Of a stretch of 12,162 bases of DNA, positions 1-7,715 are shown one piece after another. The translations under genes and the position numbers were made by a program. The stretch comes from an uncultured Rhodospirillaceae bacterium (GTDB taxonomy: Bacteria; Pseudomonadota; Alphaproteobacteria; RF32; CAG-239): assembly GCA_900320035.1 (NCBI GenBank), contig ONQU01000083.1:1-12162 (forward strand), read 5' to 3'. Numbering within the stretch: the stretch's first letter is position 1; each line of letters starts with the position of its first letter. The notes beneath the pieces were generated by a model. That model searched no databases. It worked only from the letters and a program-made list of their open reading frames with translations, and was not told where the DNA came from.

Positions 1-1940
1 AATTGCCATTCCATAGCTTGTTCATTAGCATTATATATCATCATATATGATGTTTCTTCGTTGTAGATAAAGCAGGCCAAACTCTTGCGTCTTTCGATAT
101 ACCAATCTTGATTGGTAAACTCTTTACCTTCATTGGTCAACCACATAATGTCTTTAATTTTATGGCGGGCATATTTGGTGATTATGTCGCCGCTAAAAAA
201 CTTTATACGCCGAAAAATCTCCATCTCACGCCTTAACTGAATCAAGCGTCGCACGTAATGTGCCAATTCCTTATCTTTCTGACCTATCGCATTCCATACA
301 ATCCAAGTTAAAACATTATCTTGACAATAAGGATTATTATTACCAAACTGCGTGTTGCCAAACTCATCACCCGCCACCAACATCGGCGTTCCAAACGACA
401 TGAACAAAGTTGCCAACATTGCTCGCACTCTTTGTCTGCGATTAGAGTTAACCGTATCATCTTCGGTTAAACCTTCCGCACCGGAATTCCAACTCCAATT
501 GGCGTCATTACCATCTTTATTATTTTCCCCATTGACTTGATTATGTTTGGTGTTATAGCTCACTAAATCATGTAAATTAAATCCATCATGTGAGGTTAAA
601 AAATTGATGCTGCTCCAAATACTGCGATGACTATACCCGAAAATATCACTTGATCCGGCCAAACGACTGGCAAACTCACCGATTTGCTTATAATCACCGC
701 GCCAAAAACGCCGTACCACATCCCGATAGCGATCATTCCACTCTCCCCAACCTTGAGGAAAAGCCCCTATTTGATAACCATTCATGGTAGCATCCCACGG
801 TTCGGCTATCATTTTGACCTGTCGTAATATTGCATCTTGGCGCGCCGCTAACAAAAAACCGCTATCTTGCGTAAACTCCCCTCGCAAACGGCTCAGAGAA
901 GTAGCTAAATCCAGACGAAAACCATCAACGTGCATCGTCTGCACCCAATACCGCAATGAATCCATCACCAGTGTCAAAACATACGGATTTTGCAAATTAA
1001 ATGATGCCCCACAACCCGTCGTATCAAAATAAAAGCGTTTATTTTCCTGCAATGTATAGTAGCTTTCATTATCAATACCGCGATAACATAATGTCGGTCC
1101 CAGTTGATTTCCCTCAATTGTGTGGTTGTAAACCACATCTAAAATCACTTCTTTACCGCTTGCATGCAGTGTTTTGACCATTTGTTTGAATTCATCTATG
1201 TCATTGCCCGATAAATATTTTGGCTCCGGAGCAAAAAAAGACAGTGTTTCATAGCCCCAATAGTTATCAATATACATACCATCTTTATCACCGAAGAAGG
1301 CAAAAACCGGCAATAATTCCACCGCTGTTATGCCAAGCCAATTCAGATAATCCGTCACACTTTTATCGGCTAATCCTAAAAATTTACCACGATAACAATT
1401 TTCGACCTTAGGATGCAACATCGTATAGCCGCGTACATGTGTTTCATAAATAACCGTTTCAGCAAAAGGAATCTGTGGATGCCGATCATTTTCCCAATCA
1501 AACGTATCTTCTACCACCACCGCTTTAGGAACGTATGGCGCGCTGTCAAGCGTGCTGAATGACAAATCCTTTTCTGGACTATCGACATCATAACCAAACA
1601 AAGCTTTATGCCATATCAGTCGTCCGACCAATTTTTTAGCATACGGATCAAGTAGCAATTTATTTGGGTTAAAGCGCTTGCCTTCTTCTGGCTTATATGG
1701 ACCGTAAACACGATATCCATATACCTGCCCGGGTTTAATACCGACCACATAAATGTGCCAAATATTATTTTCATTTTCATTAATCGCAATGCGCTCTTGT
1801 TCTACTGTTCCTGTCTCATCAAACAAACAAAGTTCAACTTTTTCGGCATGCGCGGAAAATAACGCGAAATTAACCCCATCGCCATCATAGGTGGCTCCCA
1901 GAGGATAAACTTTACCAGTCATAACCGTATGCCGCATCAT
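1..1940 (-). CDS. glgX: Glycogen debranching enzyme GlgX (3' end beyond window)
   Basis: Hydrolyses alpha-1,6 branch points in glycogen or limit dextrin in the cytoplasm (GH13, isoamylase/GlgX group). I translated the frame myself: 646 residues are visible and the frame is still open at base 1. An N-terminal CBM48-like segment (about residues 10-100, with PLGATYDGDGVNFALFSAH) precedes the GH13 barrel. Barrel landmarks are DVVYNHT (region I), DGFRLDLA with nucleophile Asp344, AEPWD with acid/base Glu380, and SHDGFNLHDL with Asp452. Family members have about 650-720 residues, so only a short C-terminal part should be missing. The start is ATG at 1940, with AGGTGA six bases upstream; the ATG at 1945 is followed at once by TGA. 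ATG at 1937 or 1922 are alternatives. The gene begins 13 bases after the glgB stop, and its ribosome binding site directly follows that stop, so the two are very likely co-transcribed. Confidence 0.95.
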   Translation of the reverse strand, partial: MMRHTVMTGKVYPLGATYDGDGVNFALFSAHAEKVELCLFDETGTVEQERIAINENENNIWHIYVVGIKPGQVYGYRVYGPYKPEEGKRFNPNKLLLDPYAKKLVGRLIWHKALFGYDVDSPEKDLSFSTLDSAPYVPKAVVVEDTFDWENDRHPQIPFAETVIYETHVRGYTMLHPKVENCYRGKFLGLADKSVTDYLNWLGITAVELLPVFAFFGDKDGMYIDNYWGYETLSFFAPEPKYLSGNDIDEFKQMVKTLHASGKEVILDVVYNHTIEGNQLGPTLCYRGIDNESYYTLQENKRFYFDTTGCGASFNLQNPYVLTLVMDSLRYWVQTMHVDGFRLDLATSLSRLRGEFTQDSGFLLAARQDAILRQVKMIAEPWDATMNGYQIGAFPQGWGEWNDRYRDVVRRFWRGDYKQIGEFASRLAGSSDIFGYSHRSIWSSINFLTSHDGFNLHDLVSYNTKHNQVNGENNKDGNDANWSWNSGAEGLTEDDTVNSNRRQRVRAMLATLFMSFGTPMLVAGDEFGNTQFGNNNPYCQDNVLTWIVWNAIGQKDKELAHYVRRLIQLRREMEIFRRIKFFSGDIITKYARHKIKDIMWLTNEGKEFTNQDWYIERRKSLACFIYNEETSYMMIYNANEQAMEWQ

Positions 1941-1953
1941 CACATTTCACCTA

Positions 1954-4149
1954 CTATCTGAGCGGTTTCAAAACAATCGTTGATAACGGCGGCAAAATTA
2001 ATTCTACCGAATATGGACGCCCATTTATACCATAATTTTGCGCTTGTTTCGGCCCCTCATTACGCACACCGCTTCCCCAATAACTTTGATCATCACTGTT
2101 AAATATTTCTTGATATGCACAAGCATCAGGCACACCAACACGATAATTATGTCGTACCACCGGTGTAAAATTACACACCACAACCAAAAAATCATCATGA
2201 TTATGACCACGGCGAATATATGAAATTACACTATCGTCAACCGCCGCATAATCAATCCACTCAAATCCGCGTGAATCAAAATCTTCCTCATAAAGCGGAG
2301 AATTTCCTCGATACATTAAATTTAAGTCACGCACGCAATTCTGCATTCCTTTATACATCGGATATTCGAGCAAATGCCAGCGCAAACTCTCGTTGCTGTT
2401 CCATTCCCAGTCTTGTCCGAATTCACAGCCCATAAAGAGTAACTTTTTACCCGGATGTGTCCACATAAAACCGTAATATGCGCGCAATGTCGCAAATTTT
2501 TGCCATTCATCACCAGGCATTTTGCTTAACATTGAACCCTTACCATGAACCACCTCATCATGCGAAATCGGTAAAATAAAATTCTCATTAAAAGCATATA
2601 ACAAACCAAAAGTCAGCAAACCGTGGTGATATTTGCGGTGTATCGGTTCGTGCGCAATATACTTCAAGGTATCGTTCATCCACCCCATGTTCCATTTATA
2701 ACCGAACCCCAAACCGCCGGCTGAAACCGGACGCGAAACCATTGGCCATGCAGTTGATTCCTCCGCACAGGTAATAACCCCCTTAGCTTGCGAATAAACC
2801 ATTTCATTCATTTTGCGAATAAAAGCAATTGCCTCTAAATTTTCATTACCACCATAAACATTCGGTATCCATTCGCCGTTTTTACGTGAATAATCTAAAT
2901 ACAACATAGAAGCAACCGCATCAACGCGCAAACCATCAATATGAAATTCTTTTAACCAATACAAAGCACTGGCACACAGCAAATTGCAAACTTCAGTACG
3001 CCCATAGTTATAAATTTTTGTTCCCAAGTCCTTATGTTCTCCCTTACGTGGGTCTGCATGTTCATATAAGCATGTTCCGTCAAATTCAACCAAGCCATGA
3101 CCATCTTTCGGAAAATGCGCCGGAACCCAATCCATAATCACGCTGATACCGGCCTGATGAAATTTATCAATCATATAACGAAAATCATCCGGTGTTCCAA
3201 AACGTGAAGTTGGTGCAAATAAACCGGTAATTTGATAGCCCCATGAAGCATCAAACGGGTGCTCACACAATGGTAGAAATTCCACATGCGTGAACCCCAT
3301 ATTACTTACATATGGCACTAATCGATCTGCCATCTCACGATAGCTCAAAAATTCACGACCATCACCTTTACGACGCCAAGAACCTAAATGTACCTCATAA
3401 ATTGACATCGGTTTATCGTAGGTATTGCATGTTTCACGATACTTCATCCAATCGGCATCTTGCCATTGATAATGGTTGATATCATACACAATTGAAGCTG
3501 TTTTCGGTCGTACTTCCGAATATGTTGCCATCGGATCAGCTTTCGATAGAATACAATTATCTTGCGTTTTAATTTCAAATTTATAATATTCGCCTTCAAC
3601 CAATCCCGGAATAAAAATATCCCAAATACCACAGCTTATATGCTTACGCATAACGTGCGTTCGTCCATCCCAATTATTAAAGCTGCCAACTACTGAAACG
3701 CGCTTAGCATTCGGCGCCCAAACTGCAAACCCAACACCTTTAACACCGTCAACTTCGACAATATGCGCGCCGAGTTTCTTATATATCTCGCGGTGATTAC
3801 CTTGAGCAAATAAATATTCATCAATATCACCGACTATTGAGGCAAAACGATACGCGTCTTCCTGCTCATACGTATGTCCCTGATCGTTAACTATGCGAAA
3901 TTTATATTTAAAATCTGTTGTTACATTGAAGTTAATTTGAAAAAATCCGCGGTCATCAAGCCGGGCCATTTGCCCTAAATTTTTTCCTTTTACATCAATT
4001 ACCTCAATTGACTTCGCAAATGGATTGAACGCCCGGATAAAAATTTTTTTACTACCTTTATCTCGGTGAATTCCCAAAACAGCAAAAACATTACCATGAT
4101 CACCATTAATGATAGCATCGATTTCCTCTTGTGGTAACAGATTTTCCAT
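1954..4149 (-). CDS. glgB: 1,4-alpha-glucan branching enzyme GlgB
   Basis: Forms alpha-1,6 branches in glycogen by cutting an alpha-1,4 chain and transferring it (GH13, cytoplasmic). The 731-residue length is normal for the long GlgB type (about 730). Order: N1 module (about 1-110), CBM48 (about 120-215, with GFAVWAPNAKRVSVVGSFNNWDG), catalytic barrel, and C-terminal beta domain ending in PPLSTIVLKPLR. Catalytic residues are present: nucleophile Asp410 in GLRVDAVASMLYLDYSR, Glu463 in AEESTAWP, and Asp531 in ISHDEVVHGKGSM. The spacing 410-463-531 equals that of E. coli GlgB (405-458-526, from memory). ATG at 4149 is preceded by AGGAG at 4160-4156. It is the first gene of a glgB-glgX unit. Synthase and ADP-glucose pyrophosphorylase genes are not in view and may lie beyond the left edge. 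No damage or unusual residue was seen. Confidence 0.98.
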   Translation of the reverse strand: MENLLPQEEIDAIINGDHGNVFAVLGIHRDKGSKKIFIRAFNPFAKSIEVIDVKGKNLGQMARLDDRGFFQINFNVTTDFKYKFRIVNDQGHTYEQEDAYRFASIVGDIDEYLFAQGNHREIYKKLGAHIVEVDGVKGVGFAVWAPNAKRVSVVGSFNNWDGRTHVMRKHISCGIWDIFIPGLVEGEYYKFEIKTQDNCILSKADPMATYSEVRPKTASIVYDINHYQWQDADWMKYRETCNTYDKPMSIYEVHLGSWRRKGDGREFLSYREMADRLVPYVSNMGFTHVEFLPLCEHPFDASWGYQITGLFAPTSRFGTPDDFRYMIDKFHQAGISVIMDWVPAHFPKDGHGLVEFDGTCLYEHADPRKGEHKDLGTKIYNYGRTEVCNLLCASALYWLKEFHIDGLRVDAVASMLYLDYSRKNGEWIPNVYGGNENLEAIAFIRKMNEMVYSQAKGVITCAEESTAWPMVSRPVSAGGLGFGYKWNMGWMNDTLKYIAHEPIHRKYHHGLLTFGLLYAFNENFILPISHDEVVHGKGSMLSKMPGDEWQKFATLRAYYGFMWTHPGKKLLFMGCEFGQDWEWNSNESLRWHLLEYPMYKGMQNCVRDLNLMYRGNSPLYEEDFDSRGFEWIDYAAVDDSVISYIRRGHNHDDFLVVVCNFTPVVRHNYRVGVPDACAYQEIFNSDDQSYWGSGVRNEGPKQAQNYGINGRPYSVELILPPLSTIVLKPLR

Positions 4150-4214
4150 AATTTACTCCTTTATACAAATCGCAAAATAATACTTGTTTGCTCACATTAA
4201 AACTATCCTTTATA

Positions 4215-4243
4215 TCTATACCGTTTTCTCTTTAAATTTGCAA
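4215..4243 (-). promoter_or_regulatory. Putative sigma70-type promoter of glgB-glgX
   Basis: On the minus strand there is TTGCAA (4243-4238), a 17-base spacer, and TATAGA (4220-4215). Transcription would start near 4208, leaving a leader of about 60 bases before the glgB ATG at 4149. The -35 box is only a moderate match and the region is very AT-rich, so chance matches are possible. Confidence 0.45.
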
Positions 4244-4350
4244 GCAAAATAACATATATTAACCAAAGACTTTTCTTGCGGATTTTATAATTTTGTATAA
4301 AAAGCATGTTATATAAATGGTAATATTAACATTTTTTGAAATTTAGGGTA

Positions 4351-4378
4351 TTGACGCATATAAAAAATATAATATACT
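4351..4378 (+). promoter_or_regulatory. Promoter of the DUF2934-like gene
   Basis: TTGACG (4351-4356), a 16-base spacer and TATACT (4373-4378) form a near-consensus sigma70-type promoter. The predicted start near 4385 gives a leader of about 47 bases. This argues against using the in-frame ATG at 4402 as the start, because that codon has no ribosome binding site, while the one at 4432 does. The promoter is divergent from the glgB promoter, about 110 bases away. Confidence 0.7.
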
Positions 4379-4420
4379 AGTGGTCGTAAAAAGAAACATA
4401 ATTGATATATTTTTTATTTT

Positions 4421-4424
4421 GGAG
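4421..4424 (+). promoter_or_regulatory. Ribosome binding site fixing the start at 4432
   Basis: GGAG lies seven bases before ATG 4432. The longer reading from ATG 4402 would add ten residues (MIYFLFWRKR) and would place this GGAG inside the coding region, so the shorter protein is preferred. Confidence 0.7.
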
Positions 4425-4431
4425 AAAAAGA

Positions 4432-4713
4432 ATGACTACAAAAAAATATAACGAAGAAAACATCAGAGTTGCTGCTTACTATAACTGGAAAAATGCCGGT
4501 TGCCCAAGTGGTAATGATGAATATTTTTGGAACCAAGCAATTAACCAACTGTATGGTTCTAGTAAAACTTCTTCTTGCAGCTGCAAAAGAACAACTAAAA
4601 AAAGTACAACAGCAAAGTCAAGCGCCAGCAAGTCTGCAACGAAGACAACATCTAGCGCTAAAATCAGTACAGGCATGAGTACAAATACAAATAAGAAAAC
4701 TTCTTCTAAATAA
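4432..4713 (+). CDS. Small DUF2934-like protein with Lys/Ser/Thr-rich tail
   Basis: A 93-residue protein. Residues 9-40 resemble the DUF2934 pattern I recall (IR..AY..W...G.P.G.D..FW..A): here IRVAAYYNWKNAG, then CPSGNDEYFWNQA. That family is a short alpha-helical domain of unknown function, common in alphaproteobacteria. From residue 43 onward the chain is low complexity: mostly Ser, Thr, Lys and Ala with many Lys-Ser/Thr steps, and two Cys in SSCSCKR. The tail is strongly basic and likely disordered, like histone H1 or nucleoid-protein tails, so nucleic-acid binding is possible but unproven. No signal peptide or membrane segment is seen. The gene is monocistronic with its own promoter and a strong terminator, suggesting solid expression. 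Its function is unknown. Confidence 0.85.
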   Translation: MTTKKYNEENIRVAAYYNWKNAGCPSGNDEYFWNQAINQLYGSSKTSSCSCKRTTKKSTTAKSSASKSATKTTSSAKISTGMSTNTNKKTSSK

Positions 4714-4730
4714 TTGAAAGTTTTCTGCGA

Positions 4731-4767
4731 AAAATATCCGTTTTCTCGAGCGGATATTTTTTGTTTT
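4731..4767 (+). terminator. Intrinsic terminator, probably bidirectional
   Basis: A perfect 10-bp stem (AAAATATCCG at 4731-4740 with CGGATATTTT at 4751-4760) has a 10-base loop and is followed by TTGTTTTT. It begins 17 bases after the stop of the DUF2934-like gene. On the minus strand the stem is followed by a T run too, so it may also stop transcripts coming from the convergent NADAR gene, for which I see no closer terminator. Confidence 0.88.
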
Positions 4768-4917
4768 TAAATTTATACACAATATTATATCATTTTTTAT
4801 CAGAGTATTTTGTTGACACAAAAAATCAGATAGATGTTAAAAATATTTCTTTGTTATATACATTAAAGGAGCAATTTTTTTACCTTCCGTTTGTGTTAGC
4901 GATGGCTCATCAATAAA

Positions 4918-5379
4918 TTACAATCCGGAAAGTTCTGCTCTGATCTTCATGAGAATTTTTCCCATGCGATTCTGTGTACTTCCCTCTCCAAATCCGCATT
5001 TATAGCACACAACACAAGACTTTATTAGAACATCTTTTTTCGTAGCTTTTAACATTTCCGCTGCTTCTAAATTTTGCATAAATTTAGCCCGCATTCCTTT
5101 TTCCATAATATTAAATTTATTTTTATCAAAATCCACTCTGCGATTTATTTTATATTCAGGTGTTTTGGTTATAAGACGCGCCTCATCCGGATTTTTTAGG
5201 TTCATAATTGTATGAAAACGTTCATCAGATGCGTAAAATTTCATGGCTTGATAATAATGTTCAACAGTAGGAAAAATATAAAACTTTCCATCGACTTCCA
5301 TCTTTATGGGAAATTTGGCATAAGGACTTAAAAACCACCATTTTCCAATCGGTAAACAAAATCTGATTTCTGCGACCAT
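4918..5379 (-). CDS. NADAR-family protein (YbiA-like, divergent)
   Basis: A 153-residue protein matching the NADAR/DUF1768 layout: WWFLSPYAKFPIKM, then FPTVEHYYQAMKF with conserved Glu40, NPDEARLI, RRVDFDKNK, MRAKFMQN, and NRMGKILMKIRAEL at the end. Characterised relatives (YbiA/RibX) are N-glycosidases acting on phosphoribosyl-amine intermediates of riboflavin synthesis; other members are tied to NAD/ADP-ribose metabolism or phage conflict. The exact substrate here cannot be read from sequence. Oddity: where relatives have D-x2-W-G-x-G, this protein has Cys122-x2-Cys125-x2-Cys128-G-F-G, so both the Asp and the Trp appear replaced by Cys. The start ATG 5379 is preferred over GTG 5385, which lies inside the ribosome binding site. 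It is monocistronic, with its own promoter, between dnaK and a convergent small gene. Family assignment is confident; catalytic activity is uncertain. Confidence 0.88.
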   Translation of the reverse strand: MVAEIRFCLPIGKWWFLSPYAKFPIKMEVDGKFYIFPTVEHYYQAMKFYASDERFHTIMNLKNPDEARLITKTPEYKINRRVDFDKNKFNIMEKGMRAKFMQNLEAAEMLKATKKDVLIKSCVVCYKCGFGEGSTQNRMGKILMKIRAELSGL

Positions 5380-5384
5380 TTTCA

Positions 5385-5390
5385 CCTCTT
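5385..5390 (-). promoter_or_regulatory. Ribosome binding site fixing the NADAR start
   Basis: AAGAGG on the minus strand sits five bases before ATG 5379. The alternative GTG start (5385-5383) shares its first base with this site, so it cannot use it. This shortens the protein by two residues relative to the longest reading. Confidence 0.65.
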
Positions 5391-5405
5391 CTGTACCTGC
5401 TTCAA

Positions 5406-5434
5406 TGTATAGATGATAAAACTATCCTTGTCAA
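5406..5434 (-). promoter_or_regulatory. Consensus promoter of the NADAR gene
   Basis: TTGACA (5434-5429), a 17-base spacer and TATACA (5411-5406) on the minus strand: an ideal -35 box with optimal spacing. Predicted start near 5399 gives a leader of about 20 bases. The promoter lies downstream of the dnaK terminator, so the gene is a separate unit from dnaK. Confidence 0.8.
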
Positions 5435-5540
5435 TGCAAGCGATAAGTTAATGAGTGCATAGAATATGATCATGTGCTATTTTTGCAACACCCACTTAAA
5501 TATATCTGCGTCTCTGCACAAAATTAAAGTTTTCAGCACA

Positions 5541-5586
5541 CAAAAAAGGATTTTTCAATATGGTCGCAACCGCCTGAAAAATCCTT
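5541..5586 (-). terminator. Intrinsic terminator of dnaK
   Basis: On the minus strand a 12-bp stem (AAGGATTTTTCA at 5586-5575 with its complement at 5557-5546) is followed by a T run (5547-5542). The 17-base loop contains a smaller GGT-TGCG-ACC hairpin. It starts about 28 bases after the dnaK stop, and ends the unit before any dnaJ. Confidence 0.88.
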
Positions 5587-5614
5587 CTTTATTTAACAAT
5601 TAAATAATATAAAA

Positions 5615-7531
5615 CTATTTGACTTCTTCGTAGTCGGCATCAACCACGTTGTCATCTTTTGGTGCTTCAGAAGATGAAGTACCGGCAGAAGCACCTTGCT
5701 CAGCACCGGCAGCTCCACCTTGAGCCTGCTGAGCCTTATACATTGCTTCGCCAAGTTTCATTGAAGCTTGCATCAAGGCTTCGGTTTTAGCCTTAATATC
5801 TTCCAAGTCATCTTTTTCAATGCTTGCTTTAACCGCTTCAACTGCACTTGTAATGCTACTCTTTTCTGCTTCCGAAACCTTATCGCCAAATTCTTTGAGG
5901 TTTTTCTCAACTTCATGAATCAAGCCTTCGGCGTGATTCTTTGCTTCAACCAATTCTTTCTTTTGTTTATCGGCTTCAGCGTTAGCTTCGGCGTCTTTCA
6001 CCATCTTATTGATTTCATCTTCGCTCAAACCGCCTGATGCTTGAATACGAATAGCCTGTTCTTTGTTCGTTGCCTTATCTTTAGCCGAAACATTCACAAT
6101 ACCATTAGCGTCAATATCAAACGTTACCTCAATTTGCGGCATACCGCGCGGTGCCGGTGGAATGCCAACCAAATCAAACTGCCCCAAAAGCTTATTATGC
6201 GCGGCAATTTCACGCTCACCTTGGAACACTCGAATCGTCACCGCCGTCTGTCCGTCTTCAGCTGTTGAGAACACTTGGCTCTTACGGGTTGGAATGGTGG
6301 TATTGCGATCAATTAAACGTGTAAACACACCGCCCAATGTTTCAATACCAAGTGACAACGGCGTTACATCAAGCAGTAACACATCTTTAACATCACCCAT
6401 CAAAACACCGCCCTGAATTGAAGCACCAACGGCCACAACTTCATCCGGATTAACACCTTTGTGCGGTTCTTTACCGAAGATTTCCTTAACTTTTTCTTGA
6501 ACTTTTGGCATACGCGTCATACCGCCCACCAAAATAACTTCGCTGATATCGCTCGGCTTCAAACCGGCATCAGCCAAAGCCTTTTGGCACGGACCGGCAG
6601 TTTTTTCAATTAAGTCTTCAACGAGTGATTCTAACTTAGCGCGTGTCATCTTTATATTTAAGTGTTTCGGACCGCTGGCATCAGCCGTAATAAACGGTAA
6701 ATTAATTTCCGTTTGGGTTGTTGAAGAAAGCTCAATTTTAGCTTTTTCGGCTGCTTCTTTCAAACGTTGCAAAGCCAGACGGTCATTGCGCAAATCAATG
6801 CCTTGTTCTTTTTTGAATTCATCAGCTAAATAATTAACAATACGCTGGTCAAAGTCTTCACCACCCAAGAATGTATCACCGTTGGTGGCTTTTACTTCAA
6901 ACACACCGTCGCCGATTTCCAAAATTGAAACATCAAACGTACCGCCACCCAAGTCATAAACAACAATAGTGCCGGATGCTTTTTTATCCATACCATAAGC
7001 TAATGCCGCAGCTGTCGGTTCGTTAATAATACGTAACACCTCTAAACCGGCAATTTTACCGGCATCTTTAGTGGCCTGACGTTGTGAATCGTTAAAATAT
7101 GCCGGCACGGTAATCACGGCTTTTTCAACCTTTTCGCCTAAATAACTTTCGGCATATTCTTTGATTTTTTGCAACACAATTGCTGAAATTTGCGACGGTG
7201 CATATTTTTCGCCTTTAGCTTCAACCCAAGCATCGCCGTTATCACCGGAAATAATTTTAAACGGTGAATGTTCCTTAAATTTTTTCACTTCATCGGAATC
7301 ATAACGACGACCGATTAAACGCTTAATGGCAAACAATGTATTTTCCGGATTTGTCACCGCCTGACGTTTTGCCGGATAGCCCACCAAACGTTCGGTATCT
7401 GTAAATGCCACCATCGATGGTGTGGTGCGTGCACCTTCCGAATTTTCCAACACTTTTGCCTCTTTGCCTTCCATTACGGCAAAGCAAGAGTTGGTTGTAC
7501 CTAAATCAATACCAATAACTTTATTACTCAT
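5615..7531 (-). CDS. dnaK: Chaperone protein DnaK (Hsp70)
   Basis: Cytoplasmic ATP-dependent chaperone that binds exposed hydrophobic peptide segments, normally cycling with DnaJ and GrpE. The 638 residues equal the E. coli length. The nucleotide-binding domain (about 1-380) has IGIDLGTTNSC at the N-terminus, NDSQRQATKDAG, NEPTAAALAYG and YDLGGGTFD (Asp193). The interdomain linker with LLLDVTPLSLG lies around 383-394. The substrate-binding beta domain and helical lid follow, then a Gly/Ala/Gln-rich tail ending in DADYEEVK. The start is ATG 7531, not the upstream TTG-type frame extension at 7594: it has GGAGG nine bases upstream, the protein begins MSNKVIGIDLGTT as expected, and the 7594 codon lies within the -35 box of the heat-shock promoter. 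Unusually, dnaK stands alone here, with a terminator directly after it; the next genes on its strand are NADAR and glgB. Confidence 0.99.
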   Translation of the reverse strand: MSNKVIGIDLGTTNSCFAVMEGKEAKVLENSEGARTTPSMVAFTDTERLVGYPAKRQAVTNPENTLFAIKRLIGRRYDSDEVKKFKEHSPFKIISGDNGDAWVEAKGEKYAPSQISAIVLQKIKEYAESYLGEKVEKAVITVPAYFNDSQRQATKDAGKIAGLEVLRIINEPTAAALAYGMDKKASGTIVVYDLGGGTFDVSILEIGDGVFEVKATNGDTFLGGEDFDQRIVNYLADEFKKEQGIDLRNDRLALQRLKEAAEKAKIELSSTTQTEINLPFITADASGPKHLNIKMTRAKLESLVEDLIEKTAGPCQKALADAGLKPSDISEVILVGGMTRMPKVQEKVKEIFGKEPHKGVNPDEVVAVGASIQGGVLMGDVKDVLLLDVTPLSLGIETLGGVFTRLIDRNTTIPTRKSQVFSTAEDGQTAVTIRVFQGEREIAAHNKLLGQFDLVGIPPAPRGMPQIEVTFDIDANGIVNVSAKDKATNKEQAIRIQASGGLSEDEINKMVKDAEANAEADKQKKELVEAKNHAEGLIHEVEKNLKEFGDKVSEAEKSSITSAVEAVKASIEKDDLEDIKAKTEALMQASMKLGEAMYKAQQAQGGAAGAEQGASAGTSSSEAPKDDNVVDADYEEVK

Positions 7532-7540
7532 TTTTTTAAA

Positions 7541-7545
7541 CCTCC
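7541..7545 (-). promoter_or_regulatory. Ribosome binding site of dnaK
   Basis: GGAGG on the minus strand, nine bases before ATG 7531. It decides this start over the in-frame codon 63 bases further upstream, which would lie upstream of the predicted transcription start. Confidence 0.8.
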
Positions 7546-7566
7546 AAAATTCATTTCTAAAGGTGT

Positions 7567-7595
7567 ATATAGGAAGCTGATTTTTATTCTGCAAG
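7567..7595 (-). promoter_or_regulatory. Alphaproteobacterial heat-shock (sigma32) promoter of dnaK
   Basis: Minus-strand CTTG (7595-7592), an 18-base spacer, then CCTATAT (7573-7567). This matches the pattern CTTG-N17/18-CYTATNT that I recall for sigma32 promoters of alphaproteobacteria. Transcription would begin near 7560, giving a leader of about 30 bases. I see no good sigma70 box or CIRCE element (TTAGCACTC inverted repeat) in this gap, so RpoH control is the simplest reading. Confidence 0.75.
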
Positions 7596-7653
7596 AGTTA
7601 GAACAATTTTTTTGCATATTTTCTTTGTTTTATATATATAGCACAACAAAAAC

Positions 7654-7682
7654 TTGTTTTTTGAATTTCGAAAGTTTATAAT
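7654..7682 (+). promoter_or_regulatory. Putative sigma70-type promoter of bcp
   Basis: TTGTTT (7654-7659), a 17-base spacer and a perfect TATAAT (7677-7682). The predicted leader to ATG 7716 is about 27 bases and holds GGAG at 7705-7708. It is divergent from the dnaK heat-shock promoter; the two -35 boxes are about 60 bases apart, separated by a TATATATATA run at 7631-7640. Confidence 0.6.
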
Positions 7683-7715
7683 TAGCCTATAAAAATAACC
7701 CAAAGGAGAAAAATT

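Noticed and set aside
4813..4917. TTGACA at 4813-4818 and AAAGGAG at 4865-4871 on the plus strand, looking like the start of a gene
   Set aside because: No -10 box fits at proper spacing and no usable start codon follows the AAAGGAG; the only nearby frame (GTG at about 4893) stops after seven codons. Probably chance or a relic.
6063..6416. Open frame of 117 codons on the plus strand
   Set aside because: It lies wholly opposite dnaK, has no ribosome binding site or family resemblance, and is explained as an antisense shadow of the dnaK frame.
7529..7594. Longer dnaK reading starting at 7594, adding 21 residues
   Set aside because: It would start in the -35 box of the heat-shock promoter and lacks a ribosome binding site; the DnaK family begins at MSNKVIGIDLGTT, matching ATG 7531.
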